A DNA stretch of 64,000 bases from Acinetobacter amyesii (lineage in GTDB: Bacteria; Pseudomonadota; Gammaproteobacteria; Pseudomonadales; Moraxellaceae), in assembly GCF_002018365.1 (NCBI RefSeq), contig NZ_MVKX01000006.1, forward strand, positions 1-64,000, written 5' to 3'. The stretch's first letter is position 1; each line of letters begins with the position of its first letter. Shown here piece by piece: positions 55,682 through 63,343 of the stretch. The notes under the pieces were generated by a model. The model had not been told where the DNA came from. It saw nothing but the letters and a program-made list of their open reading frames with translations, and ran no database searches. A program made the position numbers and the translations under genes.

Positions 55682-56770
55682 TTATTTCAAAATCTGTAGC
55701 AGATATTGCAGAATTTCTTCAATCAATTGTTTGACCAAGGCATCTTGATTGTTGTCATTTCCACTACTTGCCATGGATGTCTCGCCCACTGAACCACCAC
55801 TCGATTTAAAGTCTTTTTGCAAGCTTAAAATCTTGTCTTCTGCGACATCTGCAGCACACTGGCTTTCAGCATCCCAATGCAAATAAGCGATGTCTTGATT
55901 TGCTTTGACTTGGGTGGCTTTGAGCGGCAAACGGTAGGTATTCCGCTTTTGGTCTTCGGTTAATTCTGGAAAGAAATTAATTCCAGTCAGTTCTTCTAGC
56001 GCACAAATACTCATGACTTTGACTGTCGGTGCGGTATCACGCAAGGTATTGTCCGCATAGTACACGCCTGCAACACCTTTTTTCGGCAAATAGATCGCCT
56101 TATAAGTGGCGGTCGGCACAATGACCCCTTGCCCGATGGTTTTTAATTTTTTCGCACTGTATACCGGCCCCGTCACCACATAGACATCTTGCTTTTGTTT
56201 GGTCACTATCGCCCGTGTGGCTTCTTCTAACTCGCGCCACACTTGCTGATTATTTTTTGGGGCTTGCGGCACCATATTGGCCAAAGAAAAACTGTCTAAC
56301 TGTGCAGCTTTATTGGGCATATCTGCATTGGGTGCCATGTGTCCACGGTCATAGCCTGAAGATTTATAGTCTGACAGCAAAGCCCGATATTCAGACGGCA
56401 CGCGAGTCTCTTCATGAAAGTTATCTTCACGCGGAATTTTTTGACTCAGCCGTGTGGGGGTTAATGCTTCTGCAACCCAAAGCGGTGTCTTGGATATCCC
56501 TGAATACATGACATTAAAGCCATTAAAACACATTGGGAAACTGTTTTTATGTAGGCTTTCACGGACCAAATAAGGCGGTACTTCACGGTAAAACTGGTCC
56601 AAACAGGCGCTATTTGAAGTGCTGCTCATGGATACAAGTTGTTGAATTTTTTCTTGCCCGAAAGCAATTGCAAAGCTCCCTGTTGCCACCAGACCTAACA
56701 GCACTTTTATGCCATTTTGCCCAAATAACTGTGAAAGCGGATTTGCTGAATTGCGTTTCTTTTTGACCAT
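55682..56770 (-). CDS. DNA/RNA non-specific endonuclease (NUC1 family)
   Basis: A 362-residue beta-beta-alpha metal nuclease. The catalytic motif is DRGHMAPNAD (141-150, general base His144), with the Mg-binding Asn in PKNNQQVW (173-174). The N-terminus carries a hydrophobic segment (about 21-38, IKVLLGLVATGSFAIAFG) after a basic start, so it is exported or anchored in the inner membrane facing the periplasm. The C-terminus ends in a Leu/Ile-rich amphipathic helix (LVKQLIEEILQYLLQILK). A nutritional or envelope role is likely; an antibacterial effector is less likely without an immunity gene nearby. Confidence 0.88.
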   Translation of the reverse strand: MVKKKRNSANPLSQLFGQNGIKVLLGLVATGSFAIAFGQEKIQQLVSMSSTSNSACLDQFYREVPPYLVRESLHKNSFPMCFNGFNVMYSGISKTPLWVAEALTPTRLSQKIPREDNFHEETRVPSEYRALLSDYKSSGYDRGHMAPNADMPNKAAQLDSFSLANMVPQAPKNNQQVWRELEEATRAIVTKQKQDVYVVTGPVYSAKKLKTIGQGVIVPTATYKAIYLPKKGVAGVYYADNTLRDTAPTVKVMSICALEELTGINFFPELTEDQKRNTYRLPLKATQVKANQDIAYLHWDAESQCAADVAEDKILSLQKDFKSSGGSVGETSMASSGNDNNQDALVKQLIEEILQYLLQILK

Positions 56771-57034
56771 GACTTACAACAATGACTTCTAAAAAGGACT
56801 ATTTTTCCGCAGCTTAGCAAGGGTACAAATTTTAGTACACTTTTCTTTTTTAATTTGCTTAACAATCACACAAATATTGTTTAACAAAGCAGCAGTTGAT
56901 GTAACTTTATGTCGCAGTTGTACAGGTCTTTATAGGAAGTCATGAAGCAGTTGCGTATGTTTCATTGAATTCGCCTCAAGAATTATGACAAGGTAAAAAT
57001 ACGAAAAATTGCGATAAAAATATACGGAGTGATT

Positions 57035-57751
57035 ATGCATTCTAAAATTTTAGGTTTAGGTTTAATTTCAGGTTTAATGAGCGCAGCAGCATTTGCAGAG
57101 CCACCGATTCAACCCGGTGACACTTTAGAAAGTTTGTCTAAAGTCAAAATTGTGACCACTGTGAATGGTCAACCCGGTTCCATTCAGGACTTGGTATCAA
57201 GTGGTCAAGTTCAATTGCTTGAAGCTCCTGCCGGACAAGTCAATGCCGCTGCAACAGAACAGCCCTTAAATCCTGAACAGGCTCAGGCAAACCAAATCGA
57301 TCCGAATGCCCCTGCAGTCCCTGCAAATGCTGAACAAGCGGCGACTGAAGCGGAAAATGCACTCGCAAATGAACAGCAAAGTGTAGCTGCTGCGCCTACA
57401 GAGCAGTCTGTGCCAACTGAACAAACGGCAGTGGCCAATCCACCCGAAGCCGCTATAACTGAAGCACCTGTGGAAACAGCACAGCAAGCTCCTGAAGCCG
57501 TGGCAACGGATGCCAATGCGGCACCCGTCATTGCCTCTTCTGCAGAAGCACCTGTCAATGCCGATAGCGCATCGGCTGCATTACCTGAAGCGCCTCAAGC
57601 ACAACAGGATGCATTTATGGCAGCACCTGAAACTCAAAGTGCAAATCCTGCAGATGCATCAATTCAAGCCAACCCAGAAGCACCTGTTGCTGACGAAGCC
57701 ATCCAAGCTGCGCCTGAAGCCTCTGCAGATGTAGACGCGACAATCAACTAA
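57035..57751 (+). CDS. Exported Ala/Pro/Gln/Glu-rich low-complexity protein
   Basis: A 238-residue protein with a signal peptide (MHSKILGLGLISGLMSAAAFA). A short ordered start (about 22-70, PGDTLESLSKVKIVTTVNGQPGS) is followed by a disordered, acidic tail of Ala, Pro, Gln and Glu, with recurring EAPV and PEAP units. The frame opens at a GTG at 57029; the ATG at 57035 fits the GGAG site better. It is probably periplasmic or surface-associated. No known domain. Confidence 0.7.
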   Translation: MHSKILGLGLISGLMSAAAFAEPPIQPGDTLESLSKVKIVTTVNGQPGSIQDLVSSGQVQLLEAPAGQVNAAATEQPLNPEQAQANQIDPNAPAVPANAEQAATEAENALANEQQSVAAAPTEQSVPTEQTAVANPPEAAITEAPVETAQQAPEAVATDANAAPVIASSAEAPVNADSASAALPEAPQAQQDAFMAAPETQSANPADASIQANPEAPVADEAIQAAPEASADVDATIN

Positions 57752-57787
57752 TCAGCGTATTTTCAAGGATGAAATAGCGCAACATCT

Positions 57788-57839
57788 TCATTCTGTTGCT
57801 TTGCTCGCATACTCCTCCCAGGAAAAAGCAACAGAATGA
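57788..57839 (+). repeat. 15-bp perfect inverted repeat with C-rich loop
   Basis: TCATTCTGTTGCTTT at 57788-57802 pairs perfectly with 57825-57839. The 22-nt loop contains CTCCTCCC and a smaller TCCT/AGGA pairing. There is no T run after it. It lies in the 3' region of the Ala-rich gene before a standard terminator, so the mRNA would carry both structures. Confidence 0.8.
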
Positions 57840-57881
57840 TCTCTATGTCTTTGGACTAGAAAAGTTCAATCATCACAGATA

Positions 57882-57909
57882 AAAAAAGCCAGAATTGATC
57901 TGGCTTTTT
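57882..57909. terminator. Bidirectional terminator
   Basis: Stem AAAAAGCCAGA/TCTGGCTTTTT with a short loop, between the Ala-rich gene (plus) and kup (minus). Confidence 0.88.
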
Positions 57910-57953
57910 CGTGTCTAACTTTTAAATCTATGCCTAAAAGTTCAATCTAGGTC

Positions 57954-59834
57954 TTAAATTTCAATCTGACTTCCCAACTCCACCACACGGTTGGTTGGAA
58001 TTTGATAAAAGTCGCTGACTGGACTGGTATTTCGCTGCATAGAAATAAACAGCTTTTCTCGCCATGGCGCCATGCCTTCACCCAAGGTATGAATAATGCG
58101 GTCTCGGGAAATAAAGAAACTGATTTGCATTAAATCAAATTCAAAGCCCAACTCACGATACGCATGCTCCAAAGCCGCAGGAATATTCGGCTGGTCTTTA
58201 AACCCATAAAACATCGTGATTCGATAGAATCGTTCATCTAATTTTTCCGTGATCACCCGCTCATTTTCAGGTACAAACGGTACATCTCGGGTATTGACCG
58301 TGACCATAATATTGCGTTCATGCAGGACTTTATTGTGCTTGATATTATGTAACATAGCATGAGGCACGATCTCAGGCGTTCCAGTTAAGAATACCGCATC
58401 GCCTGGCACGAACTTGGTTTCACTGCCCATGCTGACACTGCGAATAAACAGGTCAATAGGCAAGGCATCTTTACCGAGTCGATTGAGCACCAATGCCCGA
58501 CCATCTTTCCACGTCATTAAAATCGTAAATAATACCGCACCAATCAGGATTGGAACCCAACCACCCGCTGCAATTTTTAATGATGTCGATGCAACAAAGA
58601 TCAAATCAATCAATAAAAATGGCACTGCAAATATTGCCACTTTCCAAACGGGCCAACGCCATAAACCATAAGCCAAAACTGAGATCAAAATCGTACCGCA
58701 AAGCATCGTCATGGTCACAGCTACGCCATACGCACTGGCCAAATTCGCACTGTTTTCAAACAGCAAAATCAAGATCAGCACCGAGATAAACAATGCCCAG
58801 TTAATAAATGGCAAATAAATCTGACCACGTTCAACTTCAGAGGTATGTTTTACTGTCAAACGCGGCAAATAACGCAATTGAATCGCCTGATTGACCATAG
58901 AGAATACCCCTGTGATCACCGCTTGCGAGGCAATCACCGCGGCCGCTGTCGCCAATGCAATCATTGGATACAGTGCCCATTCAGGAATCAGCATATAGAA
59001 TGGATTGGCTAAAGCTTCTGGATTACGCAGTAGCAAGGCACCTTGGCCTGCATAGTTCAACAGCAAGCACGGCATCACCACAATAAACCATGCCAAGCGG
59101 ATTGGGAGTCGGCCAAAATGCCCCATATCGGCATAGATTGCCTCACCACCTGTCATCGTTAAGATGACCGCACCCATGGTCAAGAATGCAACATAGGGCT
59201 GCTGTACTACAAAATTGAAAGCCCAATGCGGACTGATCATGGTCAACACAAATGGCGTTTGCGAAATACTCCATAGTCCAAAACCACCAATGGATAAAAA
59301 CCACATAAGCGTCAAGGGACCAAAGAATTTACCCATCGTGCCTGTGCCATGGCGTTGCACTAAAAATAGCCCCGCCAAAATACCGATCGATAAGGGTTGC
59401 AGCCATTGGTTAAACATCGGCGTCGCAATACTTAAACCTTCAATCGCGGATAACACGGAGATTGCAGGAGTAATGATCCCATCACCAAAGAACAAAGATG
59501 CCCCAATAAAGCCAAGGGCGATCAGGTAGATTTTTTTGTTTTCGGCAATTCGTGTGGTTCGCAGATTCAAGGCCAACAGCGACATAATACCGCCCTCGCC
59601 ATTGTTATCTGCGCGCATGATGATGCTGACGTATTTAAAACTAATCGTCAGCATGATGCACCAGAAAATCAGGGACAGAATACCCAGCACAGACGCTTCG
59701 CTAATCGCCAAGTGTGCTGTGAGGAAACATTGGCGCAGCGCATATAACGGGCTCGTCCCAATGTCTCCGAATACTACGCCCAAAGCTGCCAAGGTGATGG
59801 CAGGCAATGCGGCTTTTTGTGCAGTACTTTGCAT
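57954..59834 (-). CDS. kup: Low-affinity potassium transporter Kup
   Basis: Kup takes up potassium, probably with protons, across the inner membrane. The 626-residue protein has about twelve membrane helices and the family start [19 protein letters not shown]. Further family blocks are [35 protein letters not shown] and [15 protein letters not shown]. The C-terminal cytoplasmic domain (about 450-626) ends in EIGSQIEI-like VELGSQIEI. The start at 59834 is followed by the expected first helix. Lone gene; divergent from tRNA-Ser. Confidence 0.96.
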   Translation of the reverse strand: MQSTAQKAALPAITLAALGVVFGDIGTSPLYALRQCFLTAHLAISEASVLGILSLIFWCIMLTISFKYVSIIMRADNNGEGGIMSLLALNLRTTRIAENKKIYLIALGFIGASLFFGDGIITPAISVLSAIEGLSIATPMFNQWLQPLSIGILAGLFLVQRHGTGTMGKFFGPLTLMWFLSIGGFGLWSISQTPFVLTMISPHWAFNFVVQQPYVAFLTMGAVILTMTGGEAIYADMGHFGRLPIRLAWFIVVMPCLLLNYAGQGALLLRNPEALANPFYMLIPEWALYPMIALATAAAVIASQAVITGVFSMVNQAIQLRYLPRLTVKHTSEVERGQIYLPFINWALFISVLILILLFENSANLASAYGVAVTMTMLCGTILISVLAYGLWRWPVWKVAIFAVPFLLIDLIFVASTSLKIAAGGWVPILIGAVLFTILMTWKDGRALVLNRLGKDALPIDLFIRSVSMGSETKFVPGDAVFLTGTPEIVPHAMLHNIKHNKVLHERNIMVTVNTRDVPFVPENERVITEKLDERFYRITMFYGFKDQPNIPAALEHAYRELGFEFDLMQISFFISRDRIIHTLGEGMAPWREKLFISMQRNTSPVSDFYQIPTNRVVELGSQIEI

Positions 59835-59914
59835 ATAATTGTCTTCAATTTAGACAGGATTTTTGCGAATCATAGCACCGCTCAAGATGTTTTTGTCTAA
59901 TTCAATTGTTTCTC

Positions 59915-59943
59915 TTGGCAGAATATATTTTTTTCGCTATTAT
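59915..59943 (+). promoter_or_regulatory. Promoter of tRNA-Ser
   Basis: -35 TTGGCA (59915-59920) and -10 TATTAT (59938-59943) are exactly 17 bp apart, 13 bp before the tRNA. Confidence 0.7.
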
Positions 59944-59956
59944 CCACCGCGCAAAA

Positions 59957-60047
59957 GGTGAAGTGTCCGAGTGGCTGAAGGAGCACGCCTGGAAAGTGTG
60001 TAAACGTTTATAGCGTTTCGAGGGTTCGAATCCCTCTTTCACCGCCA
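59957..60047 (+). tRNA. tRNA-Ser (anticodon GGA), integration target
   Basis: A 91-nt class II tRNA: acceptor stem GGTGAAG/CTTTCACC, anticodon GGA in loop CTGGAAA, a long variable arm (TGTAAACGTTTATAGCGTTT), T-loop TTCGAAT and encoded CCA. An integrase gene follows at 60255, so the 3' half of this tRNA is the likely attachment site of the element. Confidence 0.96.
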
Positions 60048-60080
60048 AAATTGATTTCTACGGGACTGTACCGTAGTGCG

Positions 60081-60115
60081 AAAGGCTTGAATCTAAAGGG
60101 TTCAAGCCTTTTTTT
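60081..60115 (+). terminator. Terminator at the element boundary, behind tRNA-Ser
   Basis: An 11-bp stem AAAGGCTTGAA/TTCAAGCCTTT with a 9-nt loop and T run. A 9-bp inverted repeat ACCGTAGTG/CACTACGGT (60070-60078 and 60125-60133) flanks it. Confidence 0.85.
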
Positions 60116-60169
60116 ACGCCTATACACTACGGTGCAATCTAATAGTATCCCGACATCTTTGTCGGTACT

Positions 60170-60242
60170 TTTGACGGTATCTGCTCGCAGATGACTATAA
60201 TAAGGAGTGAGTCAGGTTTTTCCTGAAATTTATACCGTCAAA
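60170..60242. repeat. 11-bp inverted repeats bracketing the integrase leader
   Basis: TTTGACGGTAT (60170-60180) and ATACCGTCAAA (60232-60242) are perfect inverted copies 51 bp apart. Between them are a palindrome ATCTGC-TC-GCAGAT and AAGGAG. The right copy ends 12 bp before the integrase start. They are candidate binding sites for integrase, excisionase or an int repressor. Confidence 0.7.
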
Positions 60243-60254
60243 TGAGGCTCACAA

Positions 60255-61532
60255 TTGGCTAAGCAATCCAATAAACTAACCGCTAAATCCGTTAAGAATC
60301 TAGCTTACGATCCTGATAGCAGTAATAAGCATGCTGATGGTGGCGGACTATATCTTTTCATTCATAAAAATGGCTCAAAATATTGGCGTTTGGATTATCG
60401 CCGTCCAATCAGTCAAAAACGAAATACTTTAGCTTTAGGTGTCTATGATGAAATCACCCTAGAGAAAGCACGCCTCAAACGTGATGAAGTCAAACGTATG
60501 CTGTCGGATGGTATTGATCCTGCTCAGGAACGAAATAGCCATCGGAACGAGCTTAAAGCAAAACTTGAGAATACTTTTGAAAAGTTTGCGACAGAATGGC
60601 TCAAGATTCGTGAACTTGAAAGCAAAGTAGATCGGGAAACAGTCCGTAAACTCAATCGTGATATCTTGCCTTTTATTGGCAAACTAGCTGTAACGGATTT
60701 AACTGTAGAACAACTTGAGCGTGACGTGACTAATAGCCTTGTTGAGCGCGGTGCACTCGAGTCGGCTCGCCGTGTTAAATCTATTATGGGTATGGTCTTA
60801 AAACTTCCATTTAAACGCCGTCTAATTACGTATAACCCAGCCTATGATATTACCCTACCCAGGCCTATTAAAGGTAATCATAATGCCGTAGTAAGCGAAT
60901 CAGAGCTTAAAACACTGCTCCAAAAGATTTGGCGATATCATGCGGAGAGTCCTCGTGCACGTTTAAGAACAGAGCTTGCATTGAAGCTTTCAGCATATAT
61001 CTATCAACGTCCAAATGAGATCCGTGAATTGTTATGGGATCATGTCGATTTTGAAAATCAGCGTCTTTGCTTTCGTGCATCCAAAACTCACCAAGAACAT
61101 ATTGTCCCCCTCTCTCGTCAGGCTTTTGACATTTTGAAACAGCTTGAAGATATGCGGATAACCTCAGCATTTGTCTTTCCGAGTGTGAAGTCACCTCATG
61201 AAAGCATGAGTGAAGATACGATTCGTCAAGCACTCAATAGACTTGGATATAAAGGCAAGCACACTGCGCATGGCTTCCGAGCAACTGCGCGCACAATCTT
61301 AGGTGAAGAGCTTGAATATCGAGTAGATATTATTGAGCATCAATTAGCACATACGGTACGTGATCCTAATGGTACTGCTTACAACCGTACTAAGTTTTTA
61401 CGCCGTAGACGTGAGCTGATGCAGTTATGGGCTGACTATTTGGACACTTTACGTCAAGGTGGTGATGTATCTGTGTTTAAACCTGATTACGATGACAATG
61501 TAATTAAATTCACTAAATCTAATGTAGCTTGA
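60255..61532 (+). CDS. int: P4-type tyrosine integrase
   Basis: A 425-residue tyrosine recombinase that should insert and excise the element at tRNA-Ser. The N-terminal DUF4102 arm-binding domain (about 5-95) has DGGGLYLFIHKNGSKYWRL. A core-binding domain (about 105-200) and catalytic domain (about 210-400) follow. Catalytic residues are Arg252 (QRPNEIREL), Lys277, His339-x2-Arg342 (HGFRATAR), His366 and the nucleophile Tyr376 (GTAYNRT). Translation starts at a TTG (60255) with GAGG eight bases before it, which may keep the level low. Intact. Confidence 0.93.
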   Translation: MAKQSNKLTAKSVKNLAYDPDSSNKHADGGGLYLFIHKNGSKYWRLDYRRPISQKRNTLALGVYDEITLEKARLKRDEVKRMLSDGIDPAQERNSHRNELKAKLENTFEKFATEWLKIRELESKVDRETVRKLNRDILPFIGKLAVTDLTVEQLERDVTNSLVERGALESARRVKSIMGMVLKLPFKRRLITYNPAYDITLPRPIKGNHNAVVSESELKTLLQKIWRYHAESPRARLRTELALKLSAYIYQRPNEIRELLWDHVDFENQRLCFRASKTHQEHIVPLSRQAFDILKQLEDMRITSAFVFPSVKSPHESMSEDTIRQALNRLGYKGKHTAHGFRATARTILGEELEYRVDIIEHQLAHTVRDPNGTAYNRTKFLRRRRELMQLWADYLDTLRQGGDVSVFKPDYDDNVIKFTKSNVA

Positions 61533-61537
61533 TTTTC

Positions 61538-62215
61538 ATGAAATATTTAACTCTAAATGAAACCCGCCAAAAATTGACAGAATATGGTCTTAAATTTGAT
61601 GATTTTATAGATTTATACGAGTCCAGAGATCTTAAAATTTATCTAAAACATAGTGGTTTTATTATCAAAAATTCTGTTGACGCAAATTCTAAGGTAATTA
61701 ATGGTTATTATTTGGACTCGATAAAACCCTTTAGGGGAATCGTTGAACCTTTAGATGACTTAACCAATCAAGATATAGTTTCTTCACTATTGGACAATCC
61801 AAATTCTATCATCTATGCAACCATAGATAATGATACCTACACCCTGCTAAGAACCTTTCCAACAGACATGGAACCATGTCTGTTGGAATCCTATGCCCAA
61901 TTCTATACTGCATCAAATTTTTTGATCGAGGTAGAACAGTTCGATAAATTATTTAGCTTTAAAGGCTCAATGGAACTAAGGACAGAAAAATCTTTAATTT
62001 TAGAAAATCAAAAGTTATTACGAATCATAGGGGGTATGCTGGCAGGTATTAAACATTCTGATAGATATAAAGACTTAAAGCAGAACAAATTATACGAACT
62101 GATGGCTCAAGCTATTGACACTCAAAAGTTAGGATTAAGTGATGATACTGTGAAGCCTATTTTCTCAGATGCAAATAAAGCTATTAGTAAATATTTAATT
62201 AAAAACAACAAATAA
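61538..62215 (+). CDS. Element-borne protein of unknown function
   Basis: A 225-residue protein (MKYLTLNETRQKLTEYGLKF...), starting 5 bp behind the integrase stop and more AT-rich than it. The N-terminal segment (TLNETRQKLTEYGLKFDDFIDLYESRDLKIYL) resembles the start of phage-island proteins that begin with a short helix-turn-helix-like unit, but no known domain is certain. The C-terminal part (about 145-225) is helical. No ribosome site is seen, so translation may be coupled to int. It ends before the twin operator at 62238. Confidence 0.65.
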   Translation: MKYLTLNETRQKLTEYGLKFDDFIDLYESRDLKIYLKHSGFIIKNSVDANSKVINGYYLDSIKPFRGIVEPLDDLTNQDIVSSLLDNPNSIIYATIDNDTYTLLRTFPTDMEPCLLESYAQFYTASNFLIEVEQFDKLFSFKGSMELRTEKSLILENQKLLRIIGGMLAGIKHSDRYKDLKQNKLYELMAQAIDTQKLGLSDDTVKPIFSDANKAISKYLIKNNK

Positions 62216-62237
62216 TCAATAATTTAAAAGAAAAAGC

Positions 62238-62272
62238 ATCCTAATTAGAATTATTAAAATCCTAATTAGGAT
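62238..62272. promoter_or_regulatory. Twin palindromic operator candidate
   Basis: Two sites, ATCCTAATTAGAAT (62238) and ATCCTAATTAGGAT (62259), lie exactly 21 bp apart. The second is a perfect 14-bp palindrome; the first differs by one base. Together they also form a 15-bp inverted repeat (62234-62248 with 62262-62276), which on the minus strand runs into TTTTTCTTTT and could terminate transcription from that side. They are 70-105 bp before alpA. Confidence 0.7.
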
Positions 62273-62300
62273 GCTTCTACATTCAGGCTTTTCTATCCTT

Positions 62301-62336
62301 TCTCACACAACGAGACACTATCAAACGTTGTGGAGA
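62301..62336 (+). promoter_or_regulatory. Hairpin covering the alpA ribosome site
   Basis: TCTC-A-CACAACG (62301-62312) pairs with CGTTGTGGAGA (62326-62336), 11 bp with one bulged A. The GGAG ribosome site of alpA (62332-62335) is inside the 3' arm, so the folded leader would hide it. Confidence 0.55.
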
Positions 62337-62341
62337 AACAC

Positions 62342-62635
62342 ATGACAAACCCTCAAATCACTAGTACTCATTTTCATGCTGATCCTGAGTTCCTTCTTAC
62401 TATCTTTGATCTATCAAGTACGGCTGAAAGAAAAGAGAGAATTTACAAAGATCGAAAAGGTCATACTCGTATCATCAAAGCAAGACCACCAAAAAAAGGA
62501 ATTTTACCAATGGGCGAAAGTACTATTTGGGAAAAAGTACGTCGCGGTGAATTCCCTCAACCGATCAAAATTTCATCAAGAATCACTTGCTGGCGTAAAT
62601 CAGACATTGTCGAGTGGCTTAAGTCAAAACAGTAA
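62342..62635 (+). CDS. AlpA-family phage regulatory protein
   Basis: A 97-residue DNA-binding protein. The C-terminal half has the AlpA pattern LPMGESTIWEKVRRGEFPQPIKIS then CWRKSDIVEWL, a MerR-like winged helix. In P4-type elements and cryptic prophages AlpA activates integrase/excision genes. The N-terminal 45 residues are an extra, charged segment (RIYKDRKGHTRIIKAR). The GTG at 62330 is in frame, but GGAG fits the ATG at 62342. It overlaps the next gene by one base (TAATG). It may bind the twin operator upstream (inference). Confidence 0.85.
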   Translation: MTNPQITSTHFHADPEFLLTIFDLSSTAERKERIYKDRKGHTRIIKARPPKKGILPMGESTIWEKVRRGEFPQPIKISSRITCWRKSDIVEWLKSKQ

Positions 62636-62850
62636 TGCAAAACGCACTATATACAACTTGGGAAGCCGCAAGGTTTTTAGCCCAATGGCTACCCTTACGC
62701 TCTCAAAAAGCTTGGTATCGGTATTTGATGATTAATCCATCTAAGTACCGCTCTCAAGATGGATACAAGCTTAACGTCCAAGTCATCAACGGCGAACGAC
62801 GATACACACAAGCCACATTAGTGGCATTCATAACGGCTCATTTCAAATGA
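62635..62850 (+). CDS. Small putative winged-helix protein (excisionase-like)
   Basis: A 71-residue basic protein (MQNALYTTWEAARFLAQWLPL...). TTWEAARFL at the start and INGERRYTQATLVAFITAHF at the end match the layout of helix-turn-helix/excisionase domains (initial TxxEAAxxL, then a wing, then a DLxxWL-like helix), with a longer insertion between. Coupled to alpA by a one-base overlap. Xis function is inferred only. Confidence 0.6.
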   Translation: MQNALYTTWEAARFLAQWLPLRSQKAWYRYLMINPSKYRSQDGYKLNVQVINGERRYTQATLVAFITAHFK

Positions 62851-62870
62851 GCCAAAATAAAGGAAAAAAC

Positions 62871-63113
62871 ATGAACAATGCAATGCCCCCAAAACACTCT
62901 AAAGAGCTGTTAAAACTCAAACAGGAGATTATCGAAGATACGATTCATAATCTTTTAACAGAGAATGATGGAACATTTGATCTTAATACTGATCAGGGAA
63001 TCAATGTAGCTGTCGATTATATGATTGATTACCTAATGATTAATCGGATCGAGGTAAATTCGATTGATCTGAAAGAAAAGCTCATTCGATGCTTACCTAA
63101 GAGTAAAGCCTAA
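62871..63113 (+). CDS. Small element-borne protein of unknown function
   Basis: An 80-residue acidic helical protein (MNNAMPPKHSKELLKLKQEI...). No domain recognised. The AAAGGA site supports the ATG at 62871; an ATG at 62847 that overlaps the previous stop (ATGA) is the alternative and would add eight residues. Its stop overlaps the next start (TAATG). Confidence 0.6.
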   Translation: MNNAMPPKHSKELLKLKQEIIEDTIHNLLTENDGTFDLNTDQGINVAVDYMIDYLMINRIEVNSIDLKEKLIRCLPKSKA

Positions 63114-63280
63114 TGAATTTAACAATTCTTAGCACTGAGCTATTTGCAGATATTTTACGACACAGTGAAATTCTAGAAGTAGATGAAAAAAGCCCTTCTA
63201 CAACCGAATACACAATCATTTATAAGGGATTAAAAACCTTATTGATCGATACTGCTGTCGAAAAATATCTAGTCGAGTAA
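63113..63280 (+). CDS. Tiny element-borne protein
   Basis: A 55-residue frame beginning MNLTILSTELFADILRHSEI and ending EKYLVE, coupled by TAATG to the gene before it. No ribosome site of its own is needed if translation is coupled. No family recognised. The tight packing is the main reason to believe it is real. Confidence 0.55.
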   Translation: MNLTILSTELFADILRHSEILEVDEKSPSTTEYTIIYKGLKTLLIDTAVEKYLVE

Positions 63281-63288
63281 TCCACTCA

Positions 63289-63315
63289 GCATGTGCATTG
63301 TAACGATGCACATGC
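63289..63315 (+). promoter_or_regulatory. 10-bp hairpin before the last gene
   Basis: GCATGTGCAT and ATGCACATGC form a perfect 10-bp stem with a 7-nt loop, followed by CCTCCTT instead of a T run. It lies between the 55-residue gene and the gene at 63344 and could limit its translation or mark a processing site. Confidence 0.6.
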
Positions 63316-63343
63316 CCTCCTTGAACGAATTAGAAATACTGGT

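Noticed and set aside
55682..56770. NUC1-type nuclease as a secreted antibacterial toxin
   Set aside because: No immunity gene, no VgrG/PAAR or contact-dependent secretion markers nearby; an ordinary envelope nuclease is simpler.
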